Below, piece after piece: positions 1-6,820 of a DNA stretch of 9,603 nt. How positions within the stretch are numbered: position 1 is the stretch's first letter; every line of letters begins with the position of its first letter. The stretch covers positions 1 to 9,603 of the forward strand of contig JANJTI010000173.1 of assembly GCA_024711185.1 (NCBI GenBank), written 5' to 3'. Below the pieces are notes generated by a model. It saw nothing but the letters and a program-made list of their open reading frames with translations. It ran no database searches and was not told where the DNA came from. The translations under genes and the position numbers were made by a program. This stretch comes from Brevundimonas sp. GTDB taxonomy: Bacteria; Pseudomonadota; Alphaproteobacteria; Caulobacterales; Caulobacteraceae.

Positions 1-12
1 TCTTCCCCCGAC

Positions 13-1002
13 GTGATCGTCATCGGCGCCGGCGTGCTCGGCCTCTGCACCGCGGCGGAACTCGGTGCGCGCGGCCACGCGGTGACCGTCGTCGACCCCG
101 GCGGCCCCAACGCCAGCTCGGCCGCCGCCGGGATGCTGGCCCCTGCGCTCGAGTGCCTGTCCGACGCGGCGACGCCTGAGCGGGCCGCCCTGCTGACCCG
201 CGCGCGGGACCTGTGGCCCGGCTTCGCAGATCGCTTCGGTCTGACCCTGCACCGCGACGGCGTCGAGTGGCGCGGCCCCGACCCGGAGGCGGCGATCGCT
301 AGGCTGGCGAGCTTCGGCGTGGAGGCACACCGCACGCCGGGCGGGGTGTTCACCGGCGATGACTGGCGGGTCGAGGCGGGGCCGGCGCTGCAGGCGCTGG
401 CCCGCGCCGAAGGCGTCTCTGTGGTGCATGCAACCGCTCGCCGTCTGTCCGGGGAGGGCCGCTGGCGGGTCGAGTCTCCAGACGGGCAGGTATGGTTCGC
501 TCCGACGGTGGTGCTCGCCACCGGGGCCGCCGCGCCGATCGACGGTCTGCCGGACCCCGTGCGCGCGAGGATCTCGGCCATCGAGCCGTGGCGCGGACAG
601 TTGACGCCGATCAGCGGGCCGGCCCCGCCGCACACCTTGCGCGCCCCTGGCGTCTATGTCGTGCCGGCGCCCGGGGGTCTGGTCGTCGGCGCCACCATGG
701 AGCGCGGGCGGCGGGATCTTGAGCCGGACGCCGCGGTTTCGGTCCGGCAGGTCGAAGCAGCCAAGGCCCTGTCCGGGCTCGAGGGTCGCCCGGAAACGCC
801 GAAGGTCGGCGTTCGCGGAGGGAGCGCCGACGGTCTGCCCCTGGCCGGTCCCGTCGAGGCGCCCGGCCTGCATCTGGCCCTCGCGCCACTGCGCAACGGC
901 TGGCTTCTCGGACCGCTGGTCGCGGGTGTTGTGGCGGACGGCATCGAGGGCGGCGCGCCGTCGCCCGACGCGGCCGCCCTCGACCCCCTCCGGTTCGGCT
1001 GA
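13..1002 (+). CDS. thiO: FAD-dependent glycine oxidase, ThiO-like (5' end possibly outside the window)
   Basis: A DAO-family flavoenzyme. ThiO oxidises glycine to iminoglycine, the nitrogen and C2 donor for the thiazole ring of thiamine, in the cytoplasm. The N-terminus has a Rossmann dinucleotide motif, VIVIGAGVLGL (GAGVLG at residues 5-10), with an acidic residue closing the second strand (VTVVDPGG). Residues 34-44, ASSAAAGMLAP, match the segment typical of ThiO. The C-terminus has a second FAD-contact region, with DGLPLAGP followed by PLRNGWLLGP (about 291-301), where the Arg-Asn-Gly corresponds to the family's substrate/FAD loop. At 329 aa it is slightly short for ThiO. The frame stays open to the first base of the window (Ser-Ser-Pro-Asp precede the GTG), so the real start may be upstream. 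Its thiS/thiG partners are not visible. Another amino-acid oxidase of the DAO family remains possible. Confidence 0.8.
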   Translation: MIVIGAGVLGLCTAAELGARGHAVTVVDPGGPNASSAAAGMLAPALECLSDAATPERAALLTRARDLWPGFADRFGLTLHRDGVEWRGPDPEAAIARLASFGVEAHRTPGGVFTGDDWRVEAGPALQALARAEGVSVVHATARRLSGEGRWRVESPDGQVWFAPTVVLATGAAAPIDGLPDPVRARISAIEPWRGQLTPISGPAPPHTLRAPGVYVVPAPGGLVVGATMERGRRDLEPDAAVSVRQVEAAKALSGLEGRPETPKVGVRGGSADGLPLAGPVEAPGLHLALAPLRNGWLLGPLVAGVVADGIEGGAPSPDAAALDPLRFG

Positions 1003-1737
1003 TCAGTCGGCCGGGGGCACGAAGCGCAGGTCGATGATCACGCGCGAACCCGTAGCCGCCCCGTCGACGGTTCTGGGATTGATCCCGAAGTAGCGCGACA
1101 GGCTCACCGCCGCACGCCCGAATCCGTGCCCGGCGGGGCTTTCGCGGACCACGTCGCAGCCGGCCACCGACCCGTTGGCCTGAACCAGGCAGTTCAGCGT
1201 GGCGGAGCCGCCGATTCCGCGCGACAGGGCCCGCTCGGGATAGGCCCGCATCATCTGATCGCCCGTGGGCTGCCGCGCCCAGCTGGGGTTGCGGATGACC
1301 GGCGCAGCCGGCTCCGGCCGCGGCTCGGTCGCCGGCGGGGCGTGATCCACAGGTTTCGGCACGGGCGTGCTCAGGGTGATGGCCGGGCCCGCCGGGACGG
1401 GCGGCGTCTCGAAGTCCGGGACCGGCAGAACCGGCGTATCGACGGCCGGGGCCGGCGTGCGGTGGATCGGAGGATTGGGCGCAGCAGGCTTCGGCTGCGC
1501 CGGAACCAGGGGCGGCGGCGGCTGGAGGGTCACCCGGAACGGCGTGGGCTGGGCCTCTGCGGGAGGCGGCAACTTCAGCTCAAAGCGCTGGTAATACAAC
1601 GCCGCCCCGACGCCGATGTGGGCTGCGGCCACCACACCGATCGCGATCCAGGCGTTGCGCGAGAGGCCGGGGCCCCGCCGCTCGTGAAAATCGATGGGGC
1701 TCACCAGTCCGGGCCCGCCCGCGGTTCTGATCATCAT
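1003..1737 (-). CDS. TonB-family energy transducer
   Basis: A 244-aa protein with the three-part TonB layout. A cytoplasmic N-terminus is followed by one membrane helix (about residues 29-49) that contains His40, as TonB helices do. A long Pro/Ala/Lys/Glu-rich periplasmic spacer (about 56-150) comes next, then a C-terminal TonB domain (about 155-244) with YPERAL, GGSATLNCLV, DGxxxGC and SPAGHGFGRAA segments. Such proteins pass proton-motive force from ExbB/ExbD to outer-membrane receptors. No exbB, exbD or receptor gene is in view, so its client is unknown. The start is ATG-ATG; the second upstream candidate is out of frame, and an AGGGA stretch lies about 11 nt before the ATG. Two cysteines (183 and 194) in the C-terminal domain could form a disulfide. 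The stop codon directly abuts the stop of the convergent oxidase gene. Confidence 0.88.
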   Translation of the reverse strand: MMIRTAGGPGLVSPIDFHERRGPGLSRNAWIAIGVVAAAHIGVGAALYYQRFELKLPPPAEAQPTPFRVTLQPPPPLVPAQPKPAAPNPPIHRTPAPAVDTPVLPVPDFETPPVPAGPAITLSTPVPKPVDHAPPATEPRPEPAAPVIRNPSWARQPTGDQMMRAYPERALSRGIGGSATLNCLVQANGSVAGCDVVRESPAGHGFGRAAVSLSRYFGINPRTVDGAATGSRVIIDLRFVPPAD

Positions 1738-1853
1738 GGCCGTTCATCCCTGCTGCCGTCCCCACAGCACCCATGGCCAAGTTGAGCGCTGACGTTACGG
1801 CAAGTTTTGGGCGAGCTTCGCCGCGAAATGGTCACCGGTCCGGGTGGGCGCCG

Positions 1854-1868
1854 TTAGGGTTCCGTTAA
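1854..1868 (+). promoter_or_regulatory. Candidate CtrA box upstream of the transglycosylase
   Basis: The sequence reads TTAG, then seven bases, then TTAA followed by CC. This matches 7 of 8 fixed positions of the Caulobacter CtrA consensus TTAA-N7-TTAA(C). It lies 26-40 bp before the ATG at 1894, inside the divergent TonB/transglycosylase spacer. If transcription starts at that ATG, the box would overlap the -35 region, the classical position for activation by CtrA. The assignment is by consensus only. Confidence 0.5.
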
Positions 1869-1893
1869 CCAGAGTTCGCCAGCGTTAACGATT

Positions 1894-2691
1894 ATGACCA
1901 TCGGGGCGATTCCATCGTCGAACGGGGTTGAGGCGGCCATCCGGCAGGCGTCCCGCGCCACCGGCGTGGACGCCGACTTCCTCGTGCGCACGGCGCGCCG
2001 TGAAAGCGCGATGAACCCCTCCGCGCGGGCGCCGACCTCCTCGGCGGCCGGGCTGTTCCAGTTCATCGAGCAAACCTGGCTGGCGACGGTGAAGACCCAC
2101 GGGGCCAAGCATGGCTACGGCCAGTACGCCGACCTGATCCATCGCGGCGCCGACGGCCGCTGGCGCGTCGGCGGCTCGGCCCGCAACGTGGTGCTGGACC
2201 TGCGCTTCGATCCGCGCGCCGCCTCGGTGATGGCGGCGGAGCTGACCGCGTCGAACGCGGCCTACCTGCGGGGACGGACCGGGCGCGAGCCGGGCGCGGG
2301 CGATCTCTATGCGGCGCACTTCCTGGGGCCCGCGGGGGCGGCGCAGCTGATGGACGCCATGGCCCGTCGGCCCGGCTCCAGCGCGGCGGCGATGTTCCCC
2401 GAGGCGGCCGCCGCCAATCGCTCGATCTTCTACCGGGACGGGCGGCCCGCCACGGTGGCCGAGGTCCACGCCAATCTCCAGCGCTCGGCCGGCGACGGCG
2501 CCCCGGCCGCGACCACGGGCTCTCCGTCGAGCGAACCGGAGCTGTCGGCGCGCGACCGGATGCTGGCGGCGCGGCTGGATCGACTGCGGCAGGACCAGAG
2601 CCTGCTGAGCCTGCTCCTCGGTCAGGACGGCGAAGGCGGGACGGCAGGCTTCGGCGGCGCGTTCGCGCCGGGGGAGAGCAGCGAAGTCTGA
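1894..2691 (+). CDS. Lytic transglycosylase, SLT domain, no signal peptide
   Basis: A 265-aa protein with an SLT (Slt70/MltE-like) fold in its first half. These enzymes cleave the MurNAc-GlcNAc bond of peptidoglycan with a catalytic Glu. The candidate catalytic residue is Glu37 in RRESAMNP, followed by the GLFQF motif (residues 53-57) and QTW. The region about 125-150 (GAGDLYAAHFLGPAGA) fits the later part of the fold. The C-terminal 80 residues are low complexity, then helical (ARDRMLAARLDRLRQDQSLLSLL). I see no signal peptide, which is odd for a periplasmic enzyme, and no in-frame start between the TAG at 1855 and the ATG. I also see no Shine-Dalgarno, so a leaderless mRNA is plausible. Soluble SLT proteins like this occur with flagellar or pilus systems in Caulobacterales, where PleA is a comparison candidate, but no such genes are visible here. 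Confidence 0.85.
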   Translation: MTIGAIPSSNGVEAAIRQASRATGVDADFLVRTARRESAMNPSARAPTSSAAGLFQFIEQTWLATVKTHGAKHGYGQYADLIHRGADGRWRVGGSARNVVLDLRFDPRAASVMAAELTASNAAYLRGRTGREPGAGDLYAAHFLGPAGAAQLMDAMARRPGSSAAAMFPEAAAANRSIFYRDGRPATVAEVHANLQRSAGDGAPAATTGSPSSEPELSARDRMLAARLDRLRQDQSLLSLLLGQDGEGGTAGFGGAFAPGESSEV

Positions 2692-2710
2692 TCGGCGAAT
2701 CCCGTCATGG

Positions 2711-2725
2711 TGAACCGCCCGTTAA
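2711..2725 (+). promoter_or_regulatory. Candidate CtrA box upstream of the first DUF2336 gene
   Basis: TGAA, seven bases, then TTAAC gives 7 of 8 matches to TTAA-N7-TTAA. It lies in the 82-bp spacer between the transglycosylase and DUF2336 genes, 49-63 bp before the ATG at 2774. Its right half overlaps the palindromic CGTTAACG, and the 10-mer CGTTAACGAT (2720-2729) recurs just before the transglycosylase ATG (1883-1892). If the box sits at the -35 region, transcription would begin near 2751 and leave a short leader containing the GGAG at 2756. Confidence 0.45.
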
Positions 2726-2773
2726 CGATGGCGGGTCGATGCTGACGGCGCAGCTGGAGTTCGAGCCCCGCCC

Positions 2774-3913
2774 ATGACCGCCTACCGCGCCCGCCTGACC
2801 GAACTGGACATCCGCAGGCTGATCAAGGCGGCGGATGACGACGAGCGGGCTTCGGCGGCGCACAAGCTGTGCCGCAGCATGGAGCGGGCCGATCTCGACG
2901 AGGCGGGTCGGGCTGCGGCGCACAAGATCCTCCGCATGCTCGCCGAGGACGCCGCCGAGCTGGTGCGGCGGGCGATGGCGGTGACATTGAGGACGTCCGA
3001 TCTGCTGCCGCGCGACGTGGCGCGTCGGCTGGCGGCGGACGTGGACAGCGTCGCCCTGCCGATCATCAACTTCTCGCCGGCCTTCACCGATGAGGATCTG
3101 GTCGAGATCGTCCGCGCCGGTTCGCCGGTTCGCCAGAGCGCCGTCGCGGCCCGTCCACGCGTGAGCCGCGATGTGTCGGCGGCGCTGGCCGAGGTCGGGT
3201 GCGAGGAGGCGGTGCGCACGCTGGCCGCCAACGACAACGCCGACATCGGCGAGGCCTCGCTGGGGACCTGTCTCGACCGCTTCGGCGCCTCGCCACGGAT
3301 CGTCGCAGCGCTGGCCTATCGACAGGTGCTGCCCCTGTCCGTGACCGAGCGGCTGATCGGGCTGGCGTCCGACGCGGTGCGGGAGCATCTCGTCACCCGG
3401 CATGCGGTGGCCCCCGAGACGGCGATCCGGCTGGCGGCCTTTGCCCGCGAGCGCGCCATGATCGACCTTGTCGACCAGGCCACGGGCCACCCCGATCTGG
3501 GAGACTTCGCGGCCAGCCTGAACGCCCGCAAGGCGCTCACGGCCTCGCTGCTTCTGCGGGCGCTGGCGCGCGGGCAGATGGCCCTGTTCGAGCACGGACT
3601 TGCGGAGCTGGCGGGAACGCCGCACCAGCGCGCCTGGCTGATGATTCACGACGCGGGTCCGCTGGGGCTGAAGGCGATCTACGATCGGGCCGGGCTGCCG
3701 CCCCGACTGTTCCAGGCTTTCCGCGCCGGCGTCGACACCTGGCGGACGCTTCAGGCGGAGGGCGCCGACACCTCGGGCGACGCTTTCCGCCAGCAGATGC
3801 TCGAGCGTTTCCTGACCCAGCGGCCGAACGTCGGGCGGGACGACCTGGCGTACCTCATGGAGCGGCTGGATCGGGAGCCGACGGGTCGCGACGAGATCGA
3901 CGCCGCCGCCTGA
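2774..3913 (+). CDS. DUF2336 family protein (first of two paralogues)
   Basis: A 379-aa, probably cytoplasmic, all-helical protein. It carries the DUF2336 (COG5330) signature around residues 94-109 (ALPIINFSPAFTDEDL) followed by SAVAARPRVS (122-131) and a helical-repeat C-terminal half. DUF2336 is a family of unknown function found widely in alphaproteobacteria. The repeated short helices resemble HEAT/ARM-like scaffolds, which is inference. I see no signal peptide, membrane segment or catalytic motif. The start is the ATG at 2774. A GGAG lies 14 nt upstream, a rather long spacing, so translation initiation may be modest. The protein aligns by eye with the minus-strand product at 5632-6765 through the same PI..SP...DEDL and AVA.RPR.S segments, so the two are paralogues. 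A gene-free gap and the Hpt gene, which converges on it, follow downstream. Confidence 0.85.
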   Translation: MTAYRARLTELDIRRLIKAADDDERASAAHKLCRSMERADLDEAGRAAAHKILRMLAEDAAELVRRAMAVTLRTSDLLPRDVARRLAADVDSVALPIINFSPAFTDEDLVEIVRAGSPVRQSAVAARPRVSRDVSAALAEVGCEEAVRTLAANDNADIGEASLGTCLDRFGASPRIVAALAYRQVLPLSVTERLIGLASDAVREHLVTRHAVAPETAIRLAAFARERAMIDLVDQATGHPDLGDFAASLNARKALTASLLLRALARGQMALFEHGLAELAGTPHQRAWLMIHDAGPLGLKAIYDRAGLPPRLFQAFRAGVDTWRTLQAEGADTSGDAFRQQMLERFLTQRPNVGRDDLAYLMERLDREPTGRDEIDAAA

Positions 3914-3918
3914 CCGGC

Positions 3919-3933
3919 GGGCGTCGAACGCCC
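3919..3933 (+). terminator. Weak hairpin just after the DUF2336 stop
   Basis: GGGCGT, loop CGA, ACGCCC forms a 6-bp perfect stem 5 nt after the TGA. No T-run follows, so it would be a poor intrinsic terminator. It may act with Rho or only protect the 3' end. Confidence 0.3.
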
Positions 3934-3963
3934 CAACGAGGAAATTCGCGAAAAGCGGTCTTG

Positions 3964-3980
3964 TGGAGACAATGTCTCCA
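3964..3980. repeat. Perfect 17-bp palindrome with GGAGAC arms
   Basis: TGGAGAC, AAT, GTCTCCA is a perfect inverted repeat with 7-bp arms and a 3-bp centre. It could be a dimeric repressor operator or a short RNA hairpin. The GGAGAC arm sequence recurs through the rest of the gap. No gene begins next to it: the flanking genes both end here. Confidence 0.6.
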
Positions 3981-4220
3981 TGGGGCCCGAAACTGTCGCC
4001 GGGTCCTCAGCGGAGACGGCGGGACTGCAAGCTGTCAAAGACCGGCGGCGCGGGGCTCCCGGAGACTGGAGCACGGGGGTGCGTCAGGAACGGTCGCAGG
4101 GCGACGGCCAGGGGCCGGCTCGGGGTCCAGAGTCTCGCTTCCGGGGCGCGATGTCCTGCAAGGGAAGGTCTCCAGAGTCCATGCGGAAGCCCTTCCAGAA
4201 GGGCCCAGGCCGGCCGCACA

Positions 4221-4248
4221 TACGAAGACGCCCGCCGGAGGGCGGGCG
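4221..4248 (-). terminator. Intrinsic terminator candidate for the Hpt operon
   Basis: On the minus strand CGCCCGCC, loop CTCC, GGCGGGCG forms an 8-bp perfect GC stem (4229-4248), followed by TCTTCGTA (4228-4221). It lies about 25 bp after the Hpt stop codon. The T-rich tail is short and interrupted, so efficiency is uncertain, but position and orientation fit the end of the DUF2336-nadK-Hpt operon. Confidence 0.6.
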
Positions 4249-4273
4249 GGATCGACGGTGAGGCTGCCGGACG

Positions 4274-4750
4274 TCAGCCGAGGTGGTCGGCGACCCGGGC
4301 CTCGAGGGTTTCGGCCAGGGCCTTGCCGGTCGGGTGGTCATCGGTCTGGATCTGGTCGCGCACCACGGCCTTGATGGCGTCGACGTGGGCGTCGATCAGC
4401 ACCAGCGGAGCCGCCATGCGCTTGGCCGGCTCGTCCATCATCTTGCACAGGGAGCCGGCGAGACGGGTCACCAGCGGATACTGGTAGGTGGCGCCGAGGC
4501 CTTTCAGATCGTGGGCGCGGAAGTACAGGGCCTCCGCCGTCTGCTCGTTGTAGCCCTGGCCGCGGATATCGGCCTGGGCCTTGTCCAGCTTGACGATCTC
4601 GTCCTGCAGCCACTGGCCGAACTGGGCCGACATGGCCTTCAGCGCCTCTTCAGCCTTGGCGATAGCGCTGGCGTCGATTCCGCCGAAGCCGCCGCCGACC
4701 TTCAGCCGAAGGGTGTTGGGCGGACGAATGACCTGGGCAGAATTGCTCAC
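4274..4750 (-). CDS. Histidine phosphotransfer (Hpt) domain protein
   Basis: A 158-aa soluble protein with one Hpt four-helix domain. Such proteins relay phosphate between the receiver of a hybrid kinase and a response regulator. The phosphoacceptor is His80 in the AHDLKGLGATY motif (residues 79-89), followed by the helix with TRLAGSLCKMMDEP. The N-terminus carries RPPNTLRLKVGGGFGGID (9-26), which resembles the leader of a conserved alphaproteobacterial Hpt family. I chose the GTG at 4750 because GGGAG lies 6 nt upstream; an alternative frame entry at 4771 has no such site. It is the last gene of a minus-strand operon, 67 nt after the NAD kinase. ShpA, the Hpt protein of the Caulobacter stalk phosphorelay (ShkA-ShpA-TacA), is the obvious comparison. 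I do not assign the symbol because I cannot confirm orthology, and no kinase or regulator is in the window. Confidence 0.88.
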   Translation of the reverse strand: MSNSAQVIRPPNTLRLKVGGGFGGIDASAIAKAEEALKAMSAQFGQWLQDEIVKLDKAQADIRGQGYNEQTAEALYFRAHDLKGLGATYQYPLVTRLAGSLCKMMDEPAKRMAAPLVLIDAHVDAIKAVVRDQIQTDDHPTGKALAETLEARVADHLG

Positions 4751-4817
4751 GGCGCGCTCCCGAAACTGCACCAGGAAAAGGTCGCACGCCCGACCTTAAG
4801 AACCCGTGCACGCCGGT

Positions 4818-5600
4818 TCAGGCGGCGAATTGCTCGGCGAGCACGCGTTCCTCGAACGAGCGATCCGCGTCGAACAGCATGGTCAGGGCGATATCACGGC
4901 GCTCGTGCACGTCGACGCGGGCGACCCGGCGCACCTCGAAGCTGTCGGCGGTGGCGCTGACAGGACGCTTGTCCGGCTCCAGCACCTCGAAGCGGACCCG
5001 GGCCCGGTGCGAGAGCAGGGCGCCTCGCCAGCGGCGGGGCCGGAAGGCGCTGATCGGAGTCAGGGCCAGGACCTGGGAATCGAGCGGAATGATCGGCCCG
5101 TGGGCGGAGAGGTTGTAGGCGGTCGAGCCGGCCGCGGTCGCGACCAGGCAGCCGTCGCATGACAGTTCCTCGAGCCGCACCCGGTCGTCGACGCTGATGC
5201 GCAATTTCGCGCTCTGGCGCGTCTGGCGCAGCAGCGACACCTCGTTGATCGCCAGGCCGCTCTGGATCTGGCCGCTCTCCGTCCAGGCGTCCATCTGCAG
5301 CGGATGGATGACGGTCCGCCCCGCCCGGGAAAGGCGTGCCGGCAGGTCCTCCTCGCTGTAGTCGTTCATCAGAAAGCCGACGGAGCCGCGGTTCATGCCG
5401 AACACGGGGGTGCCGCGCTCCATGACGGTGTGCAGGGTCTCGAGCATGAAGCCGTCGCCGCCGAGGGCGACGATGACGTCCGCCGCTTCGCGATCGCAGG
5501 CGCCATAGCGAGCCGCCAGCCGCGCCCGGGCGGCCTGGGCCTCGGGGCGTTCGGAGGCGGCGAAGGCGATGCGGGAGAAGGAGGGGACAGGCGCGCTCAC
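4818..5600 (-). CDS. nadK: NAD kinase
   Basis: A 260-aa ATP-dependent NAD kinase (NADP synthesis, cytoplasmic). Visible family motifs, numbered from the GTG at 5600, are GGDG (47-50) with the catalytic Asp, [12 protein letters not shown] (68-79), the INE of the adenosine pocket (118-120), CDG (148-150) and [16 protein letters not shown] (155-170). The last replaces the common T-P-T-G start with T-A-A-G, as I recall from alphaproteobacterial forms. Length is normal. An in-frame TTG at 5612 is an alternative start adding four residues; neither has a convincing Shine-Dalgarno, and the gap to the upstream DUF2336 stop is only 19-31 nt, so coupling to the upstream gene is likely. It sits between DUF2336 and Hpt in one minus-strand operon. 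Confidence 0.93.
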   Translation of the reverse strand: MSAPVPSFSRIAFAASERPEAQAARARLAARYGACDREAADVIVALGGDGFMLETLHTVMERGTPVFGMNRGSVGFLMNDYSEEDLPARLSRAGRTVIHPLQMDAWTESGQIQSGLAINEVSLLRQTRQSAKLRISVDDRVRLEELSCDGCLVATAAGSTAYNLSAHGPIIPLDSQVLALTPISAFRPRRWRGALLSHRARVRFEVLEPDKRPVSATADSFEVRRVARVDVHERRDIALTMLFDADRSFEERVLAEQFAA

Positions 5601-5631
5601 GGCGCCACGCAAGCCGAGGCCGGCGCCGAAG

Positions 5632-6765
5632 TCAAACGGCCTGTCGCTCGGGCGCGGCGCGTTCGTCCGCGACCAGGGCGCGGAACGCGCGGGCCGCCGA
5701 GGCCGGCGAGATGGCTCCTCTCAACCAGACGGCGGCTCCCTCGTCCCCGGGCAGGCCGTGGTTCATGCCGCGGAGCTCCGCCAGGAGGCTCGGGTAGACG
5801 GCCCGGTCGATTCCGACGGCCGCGCAGGCGTAGTAGAGCGCCTCGGGGGTCGAGGCCGCCAAGGCGGTCCTGACCTGGGCGACGCTGAAGCCGCCCATCA
5901 TGGCGAGGCCGTGGACGAACAGACCGAGCCGCTTCTCGCGGGCGGCGCGGACCAGCACGCCCGGCCGCAACTGGCCCGCCGCGTGCAGCTTGCCGGCGAG
6001 GCGACGTTCCATCTCCTCACGCTCGGGAGTCTCCGTCGACGACCGGGGCGCGGGCCGAAGAACGCCCTGCACGGCGTCGTAGACGGCGGCGGCGAGGCGA
6101 GGCTCGTCGACCTCGAAGCGTGAGCTGATGGACTGTCGCAGCGCCTCGCCGAGCCAGTGATACATTTCCTCGGCCAACGCCCGGGTCAGGCGCGGATGAC
6201 GGGTCAGCGGTCCGCGCAGGGCGGCGATGCGCCGGGAATGCTCGACGAGGCGCCGCAGCCCCTCGACGCTCACTTCGGCGGTCCGGTTGGTGGCCAGGGC
6301 GGTCAGCACCGCCGGCTCGCCGCGCTCGATCACGGCGTCGGCGACGCGACCGCTGATCCGGGGGCGCCGCGCGACGGCGATCTGATGCTCCAGCGAGGCT
6401 TCGACGAGCACACGCAGCAGGTCCTCGTCGTGGAGCACGGGGCTGGAGAGCAGGATCGGCCGGGCGATGTCGATCTCGTCGAGCGCAAGGACATTCACCA
6501 GGGCGGCGGGCGCCCATTCGGCGGTGGACAGGCGTTCGGCGAGGGCGCGGCGGACCTCGCGCTCCGCCTGCCGCGCCAGGGTCAGGAAGATCTCGCCCAG
6601 CACCGGCGACAGTTCGCCGTCGGGCGGGCTGGCGTCGCAAAGGGCCATCACCCCGAGCAGCAGGCGCTGACGGGCGTCCGGGCTGGGGTTCCGCGCCAGC
6701 GACAGGAGATCGCCGGGCGCCGGCGCGTCGCGGGTGGAAAGCGGAAGCTGGACGAGGACGGTCAC
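5632..6765 (-). CDS. DUF2336 family protein (second paralogue, first gene of the operon)
   Basis: A 377-aa soluble, all-helical protein of unknown function. The DUF2336 core is clear: [18 protein letters not shown] (residues 100-117), then [10 protein letters not shown] (129-138), then [18 protein letters not shown] (about 158-175). The C-terminal half is a run of short helices. The start is GTG, with GGAG 6 nt upstream. By eye it shares the core block with the plus-strand DUF2336 protein 1.7 kb away, while the N-terminal regions and the rest have diverged, so these are old paralogues rather than a recent duplication. It leads a likely three-gene operon with nadK and the Hpt gene, and a CtrA-like box lies in its upstream spacer. 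A role as a scaffold or regulator in phosphorelay signalling is inference from context only. Confidence 0.85.
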   Translation of the reverse strand: MTVLVQLPLSTRDAPAPGDLLSLARNPSPDARQRLLLGVMALCDASPPDGELSPVLGEIFLTLARQAEREVRRALAERLSTAEWAPAALVNVLALDEIDIARPILLSSPVLHDEDLLRVLVEASLEHQIAVARRPRISGRVADAVIERGEPAVLTALATNRTAEVSVEGLRRLVEHSRRIAALRGPLTRHPRLTRALAEEMYHWLGEALRQSISSRFEVDEPRLAAAVYDAVQGVLRPAPRSSTETPEREEMERRLAGKLHAAGQLRPGVLVRAAREKRLGLFVHGLAMMGGFSVAQVRTALAASTPEALYYACAAVGIDRAVYPSLLAELRGMNHGLPGDEGAAVWLRGAISPASAARAFRALVADERAAPERQAV

Positions 6766-6820
6766 GGACGTCTCCGACGCGCCGGCTCGATGCGGCGAAG
6801 GCGACCGTAGCCGTGGGTCC

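Larger units (their letters stand above)
3914..4273. other. Gene-free, structure-rich gap between convergent genes
   Basis: About 360 bp lie between the DUF2336 stop and the Hpt stop, and I see no credible coding there. Open frames exist on both strands (about 70-93 codons), but their products are Arg/Gly/Pro-rich, as expected of chance frames in GC-rich DNA. The stretch contains GGAGAC at 3965, 4012 and 4061, and GTCTCC at 3974 and 4168, with GTCTC also at 4132. It has a 9-base direct repeat TCCAGAGTC (4126 and 4171), each copy holding a GAGTC (GANTC) site. A long imperfect inverted repeat links about 4058-4070 with 4126-4145. It could encode a small structured RNA, hold an array of protein-binding sites, or be a decayed element. 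I cannot choose between these from sequence alone. Confidence 0.5.

Noticed and set aside
2739..2777. A 12-codon upstream frame (ATG 2739, TGA overlapping the DUF2336 ATG) that could be a leader peptide
   Set aside because: It has no clear ribosome binding site, and if the CtrA-like box at 2711-2725 sets the start site it would not be transcribed whole.
2705..3649. A 314-codon minus-strand frame opposite the first DUF2336 gene
   Set aside because: It lies wholly antisense to a gene with recognisable motifs, has Arg/Gln/His-rich, domain-free sequence, and long antisense frames are expected in GC-rich coding DNA.
3980..4261. A 93-codon plus-strand frame inside the gap, and a 70-codon one on the minus strand (4007-4219)
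   Set aside because: Both are Arg/Gly/Pro-rich with no Shine-Dalgarno or motif; they run through the hairpins and look like chance frames.
3199..4374. A 391-codon plus-strand frame spanning DUF2336, the gap and the Hpt gene
   Set aside because: Its product is Arg/Gly/Ala-rich with no motif, and it overlaps real genes on both sides.
4796..4810. A TTAA-N7-TGCA pattern near the Hpt start as a fourth CtrA box
   Set aside because: It matches only 6 of 8 fixed positions, which is common by chance.
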